Numbered from the stretch's first letter, positions 19,338 through 28,096 are shown. The stretch is 50,748 nucleotides of DNA from Micromonospora okii (GCF_020884795.1 NZ_BBZF01000016.1:154460-205207), one strand, 5' to 3'. Notes: generated by a model not told the origin, from the sequence alone. A program made the numbers and translations.

Positions 19338-20162
19338 TCAGCGCCCCGCCGCGCCGGCGCCGACGGGGGTCCGCCGGGTGTCGGGCCCCGGGGCGGGCCC
19401 CGCGGGCGCGTCGCGCTCCATCAGCAGTTCGTGCAGCTCGGCGCTGACGCTCGCCACGTCGGCGAGGTGGGAGTTGCGGCCGAGGCTGCGGGGCCGGGGG
19501 ATGTCCACCTCGACCACCGCGCGGAGGCGGCCGGGGCGGGGGCTGAGCACGACCACCCGGTCGGCGAGCAGGACCGCCTCGTCGATCGAGTGGGTGACGA
19601 AGACGACGGTGGCCCCGCTGGTCATGTGCACCCGCTGGAGCTCTCCGGAGAGCTCCTCGCGGGTGAGCGCGTCGAGGGCGGAGAACGGCTCGTCCATGAG
19701 CATCACCCGGGGGGCGCCGATCAGCGACCGGCACAGCGACACCCGCTGCTGCATGCCGCCGGAGAGCTCGTGCGGCAGCCGCTTCTCGAAGCCGCCCAGC
19801 CCGGCGAGTTCGAGCAGGTCCCGGGCGCGCTCGCGGTACTTCGACCGCTTCCAGCCGAAGATCTCCACGGGGAGCAGGACATTATCCAGCACCGTCCGCC
19901 AGGGCAGCAGCGCGGGTCGCTGGAACAGCATGGCGATGTCCCGGCGGGGGCGGGTGACCGGCGTGCCGGCGACGGTGATCTGACCGGCGGTGGCCGGCAG
20001 CAGCCCGGCGATCATCCGCAGCAGGGTGGACTTTCCGCAGCCTGAGCGGCCGAGCACTGCGACGAACTCGCCCTCGGCCACGTCGAGGTCGATGCCCCGT
20101 AGGGCCTCGACGCGGCCGGCTCGCCCGTCGAAGGTGCGCGACACATCGGACAGTCGGATCAT
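19338..20162 (-). CDS. ABC importer ATPase of the nitrate/sulfonate/pyrimidine-precursor (SsuB/TauB/ThiZ) type
   Basis: Supplies energy to the importer encoded by the divergent genes. The 274-residue product has Walker A GRSGCGKST (residues 38-46), Q-loop LFQRPALLPW, signature LSGGMQQR (about 134), Walker B VMLMDEP (about 154) and the switch His in VTHSIDEAV. The LLPWRTVLDNVLLP block is characteristic of the SsuB/TauB/ThiZ group. A low-complexity Pro/Gly tail follows. A GGGAGG site lies ten bases before the ATG. It is transcribed away from the binding-protein and permease genes, an unusual split of one transporter over two divergent transcripts. Confidence 0.9.
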   Translation of the reverse strand: MIRLSDVSRTFDGRAGRVEALRGIDLDVAEGEFVAVLGRSGCGKSTLLRMIAGLLPATAGQITVAGTPVTRPRRDIAMLFQRPALLPWRTVLDNVLLPVEIFGWKRSKYRERARDLLELAGLGGFEKRLPHELSGGMQQRVSLCRSLIGAPRVMLMDEPFSALDALTREELSGELQRVHMTSGATVVFVTHSIDEAVLLADRVVVLSPRPGRLRAVVEVDIPRPRSLGRNSHLADVASVSAELHELLMERDAPAGPAPGPDTRRTPVGAGAAGR

Positions 20163-20302
20163 CGCTGCTGGCCTCCCTGAGTGGACGATCAGTACGCGGA
20201 TCAGGGTAGTCCGCTACAGGCAGTAATGTTGGCCCGGGTGCGAGATCGGTTCGTTTCCGTTCCGCAACCGACACTCCTCGCTACACCGGCTGCTTGTTCT
20301 CG

Positions 20303-20308
20303 TACGCT
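20303..20308 (+). promoter_or_regulatory. Possible -10 box for the binding-protein gene
   Basis: TACGCT matches the TANNNT pattern within the 263-bp divergent gap but no convincing -35 box is seen. The leader would be about 110 bases. I looked for a TPP riboswitch here and saw none. Confidence 0.25.
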
Positions 20309-20425
20309 GTGCCGGCGAAAGTCCCCTCACGACGCTGGCGTCGGCTCCCCCCTCTGTCGACGCCGTCGGTCTTACGACCCGCCCGGAGGCGCATCGCCCC
20401 TGGTCGGAAAGGACATGGTGCACAG

Positions 20426-21445
20426 ATGAACAGGCTGACCCGCACGGTCGCCGCGGCCACCCTGGCCACCGCCCTCGCCCTGGTCTCCGGTTGCAGCGGT
20501 GACTCGGACTCCTCCGGCGGCAGCAAGTCGCTGGAGAAAGTGACCTACCTCACTTCGTTCGGTAACTTCGGCCGTGACTCCTACGCCTGGGTGGCGAAGG
20601 AGAAGGGCTACTTCAAGGACGCCGGTTTCGACGTCGAGATCAAGCCCGGTCAGGGCACCGGCGGGGTCATCCAGACCATCGTCGGCGGCCAGGCCCACTT
20701 CGGCCCGGTCGACCTCACCGGCGGTCTGCTCCAGCTCGGCAACGGCCAGGCCAAGGACTTCGTGGCGGTGGCCGCGATCCAGCAGCGCACCATGGCCGCC
20801 ATCGCCACCCTCGAAGGCAAGAACATCGCCTCTCCGAAGGACCTGGAGGGCAAGAAGCTCGCCGACACGCCCGGCTCCGTGGTCCGCAACCTCTTCCCGA
20901 CGTACGCCCGGATGGCCGGCATCGACGCGAGCAAGGTGACCTGGGTCAACGGCGAGGCGCAGACCCTGATGGGCACCCTCGCCGCCGGCTCCGTCGACGG
21001 CATCGGCCAGTTCGTCGTCGGCCAGCCGACGATCGAGGGCGTGGCCAAGGGCAAGAAGGCCGTCATGCTGCCGTACAGCAACGTGATGCAGGACCTCTAC
21101 GGCAACGTGCTGATCACCTCCAGCAAGATCGCCAAGGAGAAGCCCGACATGGTCAAGCGGTTCACCGCCGCGCTCATGAAGGGCCTGGAGTACTCCCTGG
21201 CGAACCCGAAGGAGGCGGCCGGCGTCCTGAAGAAGAACGTCGACGCCAGCAACCCGGTCGCTGCCGAGGCCGAGTTGCAGCTCATGGCCGGGTACGTCCG
21301 TTCCAGCAACTCCGGCACCAAGATCGGCACGCTGGACAGCGGCCGGGTCGCCAAGAGCATCGCGATCCTCCAGGGCGCGGGCTCGCTCAAGCAGAACATC
21401 ACCCCCGACCAGATCATCGCCTTCGACCTCGCGCCGAAGCCCTGA
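20426..21445 (+). CDS. ABC importer substrate-binding lipoprotein, NMT1/THI5/SsuA-like
   Basis: A 339-residue extracytoplasmic binding protein anchored by a lipid: signal peptide MNRLTRTVAAATLATALALV followed by the lipobox LVSGC (Cys about residue 24), then a Ser/Gly linker. The mature start KVTYLTSFGNFGRDSYAWVAKEKGYFKDAGFDVEI and GGQAHFGPVDLTGGLL are typical of the NMT1/THI5-like fold that binds pyrimidine precursors, sulfonates or nitrate. Nearby thi genes make a thiamine-pyrimidine precursor a tempting ligand, but no riboswitch precedes the gene, so sulfonates or other small molecules are equally possible. The permease follows after a perfect 19-bp hairpin. Confidence 0.88.
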   Translation: MNRLTRTVAAATLATALALVSGCSGDSDSSGGSKSLEKVTYLTSFGNFGRDSYAWVAKEKGYFKDAGFDVEIKPGQGTGGVIQTIVGGQAHFGPVDLTGGLLQLGNGQAKDFVAVAAIQQRTMAAIATLEGKNIASPKDLEGKKLADTPGSVVRNLFPTYARMAGIDASKVTWVNGEAQTLMGTLAAGSVDGIGQFVVGQPTIEGVAKGKKAVMLPYSNVMQDLYGNVLITSSKIAKEKPDMVKRFTAALMKGLEYSLANPKEAAGVLKKNVDASNPVAAEAELQLMAGYVRSSNSGTKIGTLDSGRVAKSIAILQGAGSLKQNITPDQIIAFDLAPKP

Positions 21446-21460
21446 CCGGTCCGACCGTCA

Positions 21461-21501
21461 CGGGGGTACGCCCCGCCGGTATCCGGCGGGGCGTACCCCC
21501 G
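21461..21501 (+). terminator. Perfect 19-bp hairpin between binding protein and permease
   Basis: Bases 21461-21479 pair perfectly with 21483-21501 around a TAT loop. No T-run follows. Because the permease starts 42 bases downstream in the same direction, the hairpin probably lowers permease expression relative to the binding protein, by partial termination or by protecting the upstream mRNA. Confidence 0.7.
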
Positions 21502-21542
21502 TTCCATTCCCGGCCCCCGTGCCGGATGGAGAGGAGAAAGAG

Positions 21543-22394
21543 ATGACCGACCTCCGGTCACCGGAGCCGGCGGTCGCGGCCCGGTCCGGCGCCGTAGCCC
21601 CCGGGCGCCCCGCCCGTGGCGACGGCGTGCGGGCCGGCGTGAACGGGATGCTGCTGCCGGCGGCGGGCCTGCTGGTCGCGTTCGCGGCGTGGTGGCTCAC
21701 CGCCCGGTTCGAACTGGTCCATCCCGCCGCGCTGCCCACCCCCGGCTCGGTGCTGACCGCCTTCGTCGACAAGCCGGTCCAGATGCTCGAACACACCCGC
21801 GACACCCTGCTGGAGATCCTGATCGGCTTCGCGCTCTCCGCCGCGGCCGGCGTCCTGCTCGGGCTCTCCCTGGCCGCCTCGCGCACGGTCGAGCGGATGT
21901 TCACCCCGCTGCTCGTCGCGGTCAACGCGGTCCCGAAGATCACCCTGGGGCCGCTGCTGGTGGTGGCGTTCGGCTGGGGGCAGCGGCCGATCCTGACTAT
22001 GGTGTTCCTGCTGTGCTTCTTCCCGATCGTGCTCTCCACCGCGACCGGGCTGACCACCACGCCGGCCGACCTGGCCGAGCTGGTCCGCTCCTGGAACGCG
22101 TCCTGGTGGCAGGCGTTCCGCAAGGTGCGCTTCCCGGCCGCGCTGCCGCAGATCTTCGTCGGCCTCAAGGTGGCCATGCCGCTGGCCGCGATCGGCGCGG
22201 TGATCGGCGAGTTCCAGGCCGGCGAGAGCGGGCTCGGGTACGTGATCACCCAGTACTCCGGCATCGGCGACACCGCGACGGCCTGGGCGGCGATCATGCT
22301 GGTGGCGCTGATCAGCATCCTGCTCTACTCGGCGCTGGTGTTCGTGGAGCGCCTCGCCCTGCCCTGGGTCCGGGCCACCACATCGACCCGCTGA
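21543..22394 (+). CDS. ABC importer permease, SsuC/TauC/ThiX-like
   Basis: The membrane partner of the binding protein and the divergent ATPase. The 283-residue product has an N-terminal cytoplasmic extension of about 35 residues, then about six membrane helices starting MLLPAAGLLVAFAAWWLTA. The ATPase-coupling EAA loop is visible around residues 175-200 (SWNASWWQAFRKVRFPAALPQIFVGLKVAMPLA), with the conserved AGESGLGYVI block after it. A GGAGAGGAGAAAG purine-rich ribosome-binding site is directly upstream of the ATG at 21543. It ends at a bidirectional hairpin shared with the convergent binding-protein gene. Confidence 0.9.
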   Translation: MTDLRSPEPAVAARSGAVAPGRPARGDGVRAGVNGMLLPAAGLLVAFAAWWLTARFELVHPAALPTPGSVLTAFVDKPVQMLEHTRDTLLEILIGFALSAAAGVLLGLSLAASRTVERMFTPLLVAVNAVPKITLGPLLVVAFGWGQRPILTMVFLLCFFPIVLSTATGLTTTPADLAELVRSWNASWWQAFRKVRFPAALPQIFVGLKVAMPLAAIGAVIGEFQAGESGLGYVITQYSGIGDTATAWAAIMLVALISILLYSALVFVERLALPWVRATTSTR

Positions 22395-22407
22395 CCCGCG
22401 ACGCGAA

Positions 22408-22462
22408 GCGGCCCGCCGTGGCACCGGGGCGTCACCGCCCGGTACCGGCCACGGCGGGCCGC
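22408..22462. terminator. Bidirectional terminator hairpin
   Basis: GCGGCCCGCCGTGGC (22408-22422) pairs perfectly with 22448-22462, and ACCGGG/CCCGGT can extend the stem inside. It lies between convergent genes, 13 bases after the permease stop and 10 bases beyond the other gene's stop. Confidence 0.65.
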
Positions 22463-22472
22463 CTCGCCGCCG

Positions 22473-23654
22473 TCAGCCGGCCAGCCGCCACCGGCCGCCC
22501 CGGGCGACCAGCGTGGTGAGGGCCTGCGGCATCAGCCCTGAGTGGTTGTCCGGGGTCATCCGGATCGGCCCGGAGAGGCCGTCCATCTGGGACGTCTCCA
22601 GGACATCCCGGATTTCGTCGCGGCGGGACCGGCCGGCGGCGTCGCTGGCCCGCAGCTCGGCGTCGACGATGAGCTGGACGGCGTCCGCGGCGAACGAGGA
22701 GAAGCCGTTGTAGCCGCCGAACCGGGCCGTGTAGTCCTGGAACCACTGGCGGCGCGCCGCCTTGGCCGGGGTGGTGGCGATGACGTCGTCGATCACCATG
22801 GTCTGGGTGAAGATCAGGGTGGCCTTCTCGGCCGACCGGGAGGAGGCGCCGAGGAAGAGGTCCCCGGCCGCCGCGGCGTCGAAGAAGAGCCCGCCCTTGA
22901 AGCCGGCCTGCTGGGCCGCGCCCGCGGCGAGCATCGCCTGCTCCGGCGTCGTCCAGACGACCATGGCCTTCGCGTCCTGCCCGGTCAGGGCGCCGACCTG
23001 ATCGGCCACGTCCGCGTCGTTGGTCTTCACCGACTCCTGGCCCAGCAGTTCGATGTCGGCCTTCTCGAACTCGGCCTGGAGGGCGGCGAGCCCCTCCTTG
23101 CCGTAGTCGTCCTCGGTGTGCAGCACGGTGACCTTGCTGATGCCGCGTCGGCTCAGCTCGGTGGTGAGGGCGGAGGCGTTGTCGGCCGCGTTCGGGGCCA
23201 GCTTGAAGACGTACCGGCGGTCGGCCACCGGGCTGGCGACGGCGCTGGACGGGGCGAGGGCGATGGTGGGCAGCTTCCTTTTGTTGATGGTGTCCACCGC
23301 GCCCACGGCGCACTCGTTGCAGCCGCCCATGATGACGGCGCTGACCGCCGAGTCGTTGCCGAAGTCACCGATATTGCGGAGGGACTCGCCCGCGTCCGAG
23401 CGGTTGTCCTTCACCTTCAGCTCGACCTTACGGGCACCCAGGGCGCCCGAGGAGTTCAACTGTTCGACCTTCAGTTCCAGGGCCCGCTGGTACGCCTTGC
23501 CGACGGGCGCGGCGGAGCCGGAGAGTTCCAGGTCCACGGCGATCACGATGGGGCTCGTGTCCTGCTCGTCCGCGCCGAACTGGCAGCCGGTGAGCGTGGT
23601 GGCCAGGACGGCCGAGGCGAGCGCCGCTATGGTCACGGAGCGGATGGGGATCAA
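22473..23654 (-). CDS. Branched-chain-amino-acid-type (LivJ-like) substrate-binding lipoprotein
   Basis: A 393-residue periplasmic-binding-protein type I lipoprotein: signal peptide with lipobox LTGC (Cys about residue 24), then IVIAVDLELSGSAAPVGKAYQRALEL, GARKVELKVKDNRSDAGESL, AVIMGGCNECAVGAVDTIN and LPTIALAPSSA, which follow the LivJ fold order. Two extra cysteines in GGCNECA may form a disulfide near the ligand cleft. No Liv permease or ATPase genes are next to it. It is transcribed divergently from the conservon sensor kinase, so it may be a receptor rather than a transport component. The start is a TTG at 23654 with a GGAAGG site six bases upstream. Confidence 0.85.
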   Translation of the reverse strand: MIPIRSVTIAALASAVLATTLTGCQFGADEQDTSPIVIAVDLELSGSAAPVGKAYQRALELKVEQLNSSGALGARKVELKVKDNRSDAGESLRNIGDFGNDSAVSAVIMGGCNECAVGAVDTINKRKLPTIALAPSSAVASPVADRRYVFKLAPNAADNASALTTELSRRGISKVTVLHTEDDYGKEGLAALQAEFEKADIELLGQESVKTNDADVADQVGALTGQDAKAMVVWTTPEQAMLAAGAAQQAGFKGGLFFDAAAAGDLFLGASSRSAEKATLIFTQTMVIDDVIATTPAKAARRQWFQDYTARFGGYNGFSSFAADAVQLIVDAELRASDAAGRSRRDEIRDVLETSQMDGLSGPIRMTPDNHSGLMPQALTTLVARGGRWRLAG

Positions 23655-24101
23655 CTCAGTCCTTCCAGGTGCGGCGCGGGCGTTGCCCGGTCACCGCCGC
23701 TTGACCCGTCCTCAGTGGAGGCGCGGGATTGGTCTGCCGTACGGTGTGCGCGAAGCCTGCAAAACCTTGCCAATGCCGGGGCCTGTGGTCAAGCGCGGCT
23801 ACGCCGAAGCTTTCGGGACGGGCGTCCCACATCGTGGGGTTACCCAATGTTTGCAAATGCTCACTTTGCATTAGCGGATGACCACTCTGGAGTCACATGC
23901 CCTGATCAGGGGCCTGTGGAAATGAAGGTATTAGTTGACCGGATCACGCGATGAGTGCCGTGCGACCGTTTCCTACCTCACCACGACTTCCCAAACACGA
24001 TCTTCTCTGATGAAATCGCGGCCGTGCCGCGCGCGGTGCTGTCCGCTGCGCCGGGCAGGAGTCGGCGGTTCAGGCGTGGAAGAAACGACGGAGGCGATGT
24101 C
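23655..24101. other. Divergent intergenic region between binding lipoprotein and conservon (447 bp)
   Basis: No gene is seen. The stretch is clearly less GC-rich than its neighbours, especially 23830-24010, and must contain both promoters. It includes AATGC (about 23856-23860) and GCATT inverted around a seven-base spacer next to TTTGCAAATG, possible operator sequence, and GTATTAGT near 23928, a possible -10 box. I could not assign a convincing -35/-10 pair. The long gap and AT-rich character suggest several regulatory inputs. Confidence 0.5.
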
Positions 24102-27100
24102 GTGAGCACCGGACCTACGACCCTGCCCGAGAGCGGCGAGGCGGACGAGGGGCGTCGCCGGCGGCTACCTCGCCTGCGGGACGCGCGGATCCGCTCGAAG
24201 CTGGCGCTGATCCTGGTCGTCCCGGTGGCGGCGGTGATCGCGCTCGCCACCGTCCGGCTCATCACGACCGGTGAGGGCGCGTACGAGGCGACCCGCCTCC
24301 GGTCGCTGACCGAACTGTCGATCGACATCTCCGCGCTGACCCAGGACCTGCACAAGGAGCGGATGGCGGCGGCGAGCCTGCTGGCCAAGCCGAACGCCAA
24401 GGACCGGGCCGACGAGTACAACCTGCGGGTACGCGGCACCGACGCGCGCATCGCCGAGTACAACGCCGAGCGCAAGCGGATCGGCGAGGTCCCGGGCGGG
24501 GCGCGCGAGCGCCTCCGGACCATCGACGACCACCTGCGGACGCTGAACGGCACCCGGCAGGAGGTGCTCGACCGCAAGCAGATGCCGGTCGCCGAGGCCG
24601 CGCTGCGCTACGGCGTCATCCTCACCGACCTGGTCTCCTACGGCGACGCGCTCGCCCAGCTCCCCGGCCAGGAGAGCCTGGCCGACAACCGCCGCGCGGT
24701 GGCGGCGTTCGCCCACGCGAAGGCGGCGGTCGCCGAGCAGGAGTCGGTGGCCTTCACCGCGCTCTCCGCCGGCCGCCTCGACGAGGAGCAGTTCTCCGCG
24801 TTCGTGGCCACCCTGACCAGCCAGCAGGAGGCGCTGGTCTCCTTCACCCTGGCCGCAGACCCGACCCAGCGGGCCCTGGTCGACAGCACGGTCTCCGGCG
24901 ACGCCGTGGTGCTCGCCGACCGGGTGGCCGCCGACCTCACCCGGTCGGTCGGGCAGAACGCCCCGCTCTCCGCCGCCCAGGCGTCCGCCTCCATCGGCTC
25001 GGTCAACGACCTGATGCGGTGGGCCGAGATCCGGCTCCAGGACCGTCTGCTCGCCGAGACCGACGAGGCCCGTTCGGGCGTCATCCAGCAGGCGATCATC
25101 GAAGCGGTGCTGGTGCTGCTGACCCTCCTCATTGCCGTCACGCTGGCCGTGGTGCTGGCCCGCTCGCTCAACCACTCGCTGCGCCGCCTGCGGGAGGGCG
25201 CGCTCTCCGTGGCCACCCGCGACCTGCCCGACGCGGTCGCCCGGCTCCAGAACGTCGGCAACGTCGGCGACGGCGGCGTGGACGAGATCGTCCGGCAGGT
25301 CCGGGACCCGATCAAGCTCACCAACCGCGACGAGGTCGGCCAGGTGGCCCAGGCGTTCAACGTCGTCCACCGGGAGGCCGTCCGGGTCGCCGCCGAGCAG
25401 GCCGCGCTCCGTACCAGCGTCTCGGCGATGTTCCTCAACCTCGCCCGGCGCAGTCAGACCCTGGTCGACCGGATGATCGGCGAGCTGGACGCGATCGAGC
25501 GCGGCGAGGAGGACCCGAAGCGTCTCGCCCAGCTCTTCGAGCTGGACCACCTGGCCACCCGGATGCGCCGTAACGACGAGAACCTGCTGGTCCTCGCCGG
25601 CGCCGACTCGGCCGTGCCGCGCCGCGACGACGCGCTCCTGATCGACGTGCTGCGGGCCTCCCAGTCCGAGGTCGAGCAGTACAACCGCATCGAGTTCGGC
25701 ACCGTCGACACCGACATCTCGGTCGCCGCGCACGCCGTCAACGACGTCGTCCGCCTGGTCGCCGAGCTGCTCGACAACGCCACCCGCTTCTCGCCGCCGA
25801 ACACGGTGGTGGTCGCCGACGGCCGGCGCATCCGGGACTACGTCCTGATCCAGATCGAGGACCGGGGCCTCGGCCTGACCGACGAGCAGCTCGACTCGCT
25901 CAACCGCCGGCTCTCCGCCCCGTCCACGGTCGACGTGGCCGCGTTCCGGCTGATGGGTCTGGCCGTCGTCAGCCGCCTCGCCTCCCGCTACAACATCCGG
26001 GTGGAGCTGCGGCGCAACGTCGAGGGCGGCACCGTCGCCCAGGTGACGCTGCCCAGCTCGACGGTGGTGCTGCCCGCGCTGCGCGGCCGCGAGCCGGCCC
26101 CGGCCCCGCTGACCCCGGCGCGCCAGCCGGCGGAGCAGCCGCCGCTGAGCCCGGCCGGTTCGAACGAGCCGCTGGCCGGCGGCCGCACCGCGACCCTGAC
26201 CGACCAGTGGCGCAGCCCCGCGTCGGCGCCGGCCCGCTGGCAGGTGCCGGGGGACGGCGCGCCGACCGCGCCGTTCGGCGGCCCGGCCCTGTCCCCGCCG
26301 ACGCCCCCGGCCGTCGAGCCGGCCCCCGCCCCGCAGCCGCCCGCCCCGACGCAGCCGACGTTCCCGCCGGCCGGCGGCATGTCGGTCGGCAGCCCGACGG
26401 TGGTGTTCCCGGCGATCGACGCGCTGCCGAAGCGGGTGCCCGGCGGGGACGGCTCCCGGCCGACCGCCCCCACCGCCTCGGCCGCTCCGCCGGCCCAACT
26501 GGCCCCGCCGACTCCGCCGGCCCAACTGCCCCAGCGGCCCCAGCCGGGGCAGCCGACCGCGCCGGTGCTGCCGGCCGGCCCGGTCGCCGGCACGCCGCAG
26601 ACCGCCCCGCCCACCCCGGTGGTCGCCCGCCCGGCCCCGCCGGCCGAGGCACCGATATTCCGCGAGATGGAGGCGGTGTGGTTCCGTTCCCACGGTAACG
26701 ACGTGACCGCGATCTTCCAGCGCCCCAAGTTCGACGAACCGCCGACGCCGGCCGCGACCGCCGCGCCCGCCGCCCCGGCGGTCGCGCCCCGGCCGCCGCT
26801 GCCCACCCGCACCCCGGGGGCGACCCCCGCGGACGGCTCGGCGCCGGCCTCGCCGCCGGCGTACGCTCCGCCGGCCTCGCCGCCGGCCTACGCCCCGCCG
26901 GTGGCGCCGCCCCCGCAGCCGGCCGCGGCCGGTTCCGGCGACCCCGCTCCGGCCGATTCCGCCGGGCAGCCGGCGGTCGACCCGGAGGCGTGGCGGACCG
27001 CCGCCGACGACGGCTGGTCCCGGGCCAGCCGGGCGGCCGAGCCGACCGCCGCCGGCACCACCCGCTCCGGCCTGCCCAAGCGCGTGCCGCAGGCGCAGCT

Positions 27101-27260
27101 CGTCCCCGGTGGGATCGAGCAGAAGAGCAACCGGGACCGCAGCCGGCGAACCCCCGACGAAGTACGCGGCCTGCTGTCGGCCTACCACCGCGGTGTGCAG
27201 CGCGGACGGACGGCCGGCGCGGACCCCACCAGCACCTCGACCAAGGAGACGAACCGATGA
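24102..27260 (+). CDS. Conservon sensor kinase (CvnA-like, nitrate/nitrite-sensing domain)
   Basis: The first gene of a four-gene conservon. About 1052 residues: a membrane helix at 33-53 (LALILVVPVAAVIALATVRL), an extracytoplasmic NIT-type domain to about 330, a second helix at 331-354, a HAMP-like linker, a dimerisation segment with His near 483 (LDHLATRMRRNDENLLVL), and an ATPase domain with N-box VRLVAELLDNATRF (about 550-565) and IEDRGLGLT. From about 660 to 985 the chain is Pro/Ala-rich, with LPKRVP occurring twice and a 27-bp tandem duplication. The end, PDEVRGLLSAYHRGVQRGR, is a conserved tail in this family. A GGAGG site (24090-24094) seven bases before the GTG at 24102 fixes the start. 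The stop overlaps cvnB (ATGA). Confidence 0.92.
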   Translation: MSTGPTTLPESGEADEGRRRRLPRLRDARIRSKLALILVVPVAAVIALATVRLITTGEGAYEATRLRSLTELSIDISALTQDLHKERMAAASLLAKPNAKDRADEYNLRVRGTDARIAEYNAERKRIGEVPGGARERLRTIDDHLRTLNGTRQEVLDRKQMPVAEAALRYGVILTDLVSYGDALAQLPGQESLADNRRAVAAFAHAKAAVAEQESVAFTALSAGRLDEEQFSAFVATLTSQQEALVSFTLAADPTQRALVDSTVSGDAVVLADRVAADLTRSVGQNAPLSAAQASASIGSVNDLMRWAEIRLQDRLLAETDEARSGVIQQAIIEAVLVLLTLLIAVTLAVVLARSLNHSLRRLREGALSVATRDLPDAVARLQNVGNVGDGGVDEIVRQVRDPIKLTNRDEVGQVAQAFNVVHREAVRVAAEQAALRTSVSAMFLNLARRSQTLVDRMIGELDAIERGEEDPKRLAQLFELDHLATRMRRNDENLLVLAGADSAVPRRDDALLIDVLRASQSEVEQYNRIEFGTVDTDISVAAHAVNDVVRLVAELLDNATRFSPPNTVVVADGRRIRDYVLIQIEDRGLGLTDEQLDSLNRRLSAPSTVDVAAFRLMGLAVVSRLASRYNIRVELRRNVEGGTVAQVTLPSSTVVLPALRGREPAPAPLTPARQPAEQPPLSPAGSNEPLAGGRTATLTDQWRSPASAPARWQVPGDGAPTAPFGGPALSPPTPPAVEPAPAPQPPAPTQPTFPPAGGMSVGSPTVVFPAIDALPKRVPGGDGSRPTAPTASAAPPAQLAPPTPPAQLPQRPQPGQPTAPVLPAGPVAGTPQTAPPTPVVARPAPPAEAPIFREMEAVWFRSHGNDVTAIFQRPKFDEPPTPAATAAPAAPAVAPRPPLPTRTPGATPADGSAPASPPAYAPPASPPAYAPPVAPPPQPAAAGSGDPAPADSAGQPAVDPEAWRTAADDGWSRASRAAEPTAAGTTRSGLPKRVPQAQLVPGGIEQKSNRDRSRRTPDEVRGLLSAYHRGVQRGRTAGADPTSTSTKETNR
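26847..26900 (+). repeat. 27-bp tandem duplication in the sensor-kinase tail
   Basis: Two adjacent 27-bp units (26847-26873, 26874-26900) differ at two positions and encode ASPPAYAPP twice. A related PPAQL duplication lies near 26486-26530. Confidence 0.7.
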
Positions 27261-27664
27261 ACAGGCCAGCGGCCATGCAGGACATGGGTTGGCTGCTCAG
27301 CAACTTCGCCGACAGCGTGGCGGGCATCGCCCACGTGGTGGCGGTGTCTGCGGACGGGCTGCTGCTCGCCTCCTCGCGGGACCTCCCGCCGGACCGGGCC
27401 GACCAGCTCGCCGCGATCACCTCGGGCGTGGTGAGCCTGACCGAGGGCGCGGCCCGCATGTTCAGCGCCGGCGGGGTGCTCCAGACGGTCATCGAGATGG
27501 ACAGCGGATACCTGTTCCTCATGTCGATCAGTGACGGCTCGTCGATGGCGGTGCTCGCCGCCCGTAGCTGTGACGTCGGGCAGGTGGGCTACGAGATGGC
27601 GCTCCTGGTCGAGCGGGTGGGCGCCGCGCTGGTGCCGCTGCCCCGGGACGCGGTGCGCGCGTAG
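27257..27664 (+). CDS. Roadblock/LC7 domain protein (CvnB-like)
   Basis: A 135-residue roadblock/LC7 (MglB-like) protein, the presumed regulator of the small GTPase CvnD in conservons. It starts MNRPAAMQDMGWLLSNFADSV and shows the domain's core VAGIAHVVAVSADGLLLASS, ADQLAAITSGVVSLTEGAARMF and the strand GYLFLMSISDGSSMAVLAA. The ATG at 27257 overlaps the sensor-kinase stop by four bases (ATGA), so translation is coupled. A seven-bp hairpin (27690-27710) lies between it and the next gene. Confidence 0.92.
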   Translation: MNRPAAMQDMGWLLSNFADSVAGIAHVVAVSADGLLLASSRDLPPDRADQLAAITSGVVSLTEGAARMFSAGGVLQTVIEMDSGYLFLMSISDGSSMAVLAARSCDVGQVGYEMALLVERVGAALVPLPRDAVRA

Positions 27665-27730
27665 CGCACCCGGCCACGTTCGGATTTGCCGGCGTCGACG
27701 GACGACGCCGACCGGAGGGGGTGATCGCCG

Positions 27731-28096
27731 ATGGACCAACGACGGGAAGACCCGCGCGGCGCGCTGGTGCGTCCGTATGCGGTCACCCGCGGCCGCACCG
27801 AGCCGCGCCAGGACATCGCGCTGGAGGCGGTGCTGACGGCCAGCGCGACGGCCGTCGCGGAGTCCCGGTTCGCCGGCCACGACAAGCACCGGATCGCCAC
27901 GATCTGCGAGGGCCGGCCGCAGTCGCTCGCGGAGGTCGCCGCCTACGCCCGCCTGCCGCTGGGGGTCGCCCGGGTGCTGATCGCCGACATGGTGGCCGAG
28001 GGCCTGCTGACGCTACACACTGCCGCTCCGCCCGAAGGGTACGAGGAGCGGATGGAAATCCTTGGAAGGGTGCTAAGTGGACTTCGCAGGCTATGA
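27731..28096 (+). CDS. DUF742 protein (CvnC-like)
   Basis: A 121-residue member of the DUF742 family, the third conservon component, of unknown biochemical role. Family features are the N-terminal ALVRPYAVTRGRTEP segment and the C-terminal helix-rich part with a winged-helix-like character: EGRPQSLAEVAAYARLPLGVARVLIADMVAEGLL. A GGAGGGGG site (27713-27720) precedes the ATG at 27731. Its end overlaps the GTPase gene by 20 bases. DUF742 proteins are thought to bridge the kinase or roadblock protein and the GTPase; this is inference from the conserved gene order. Confidence 0.92.
   Translation: MDQRREDPRGALVRPYAVTRGRTEPRQDIALEAVLTASATAVAESRFAGHDKHRIATICEGRPQSLAEVAAYARLPLGVARVLIADMVAEGLLTLHTAAPPEGYEERMEILGRVLSGLRRL

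Noticed and set aside
20163..20425. Second TPP riboswitch upstream of the NMT1/THI5-like binding protein
   Set aside because: Neither CTGAGA nor ACCTGATC nor GGGTAAT blocks occur in the divergent gap on either strand.
24165..27188. A 1007-codon open frame antisense to the sensor kinase
   Set aside because: It is the mirror of a strongly GC3-biased gene. Its translation is a low-complexity Arg/Gly/His mixture with no motif, while the plus-strand frame has full kinase domains.
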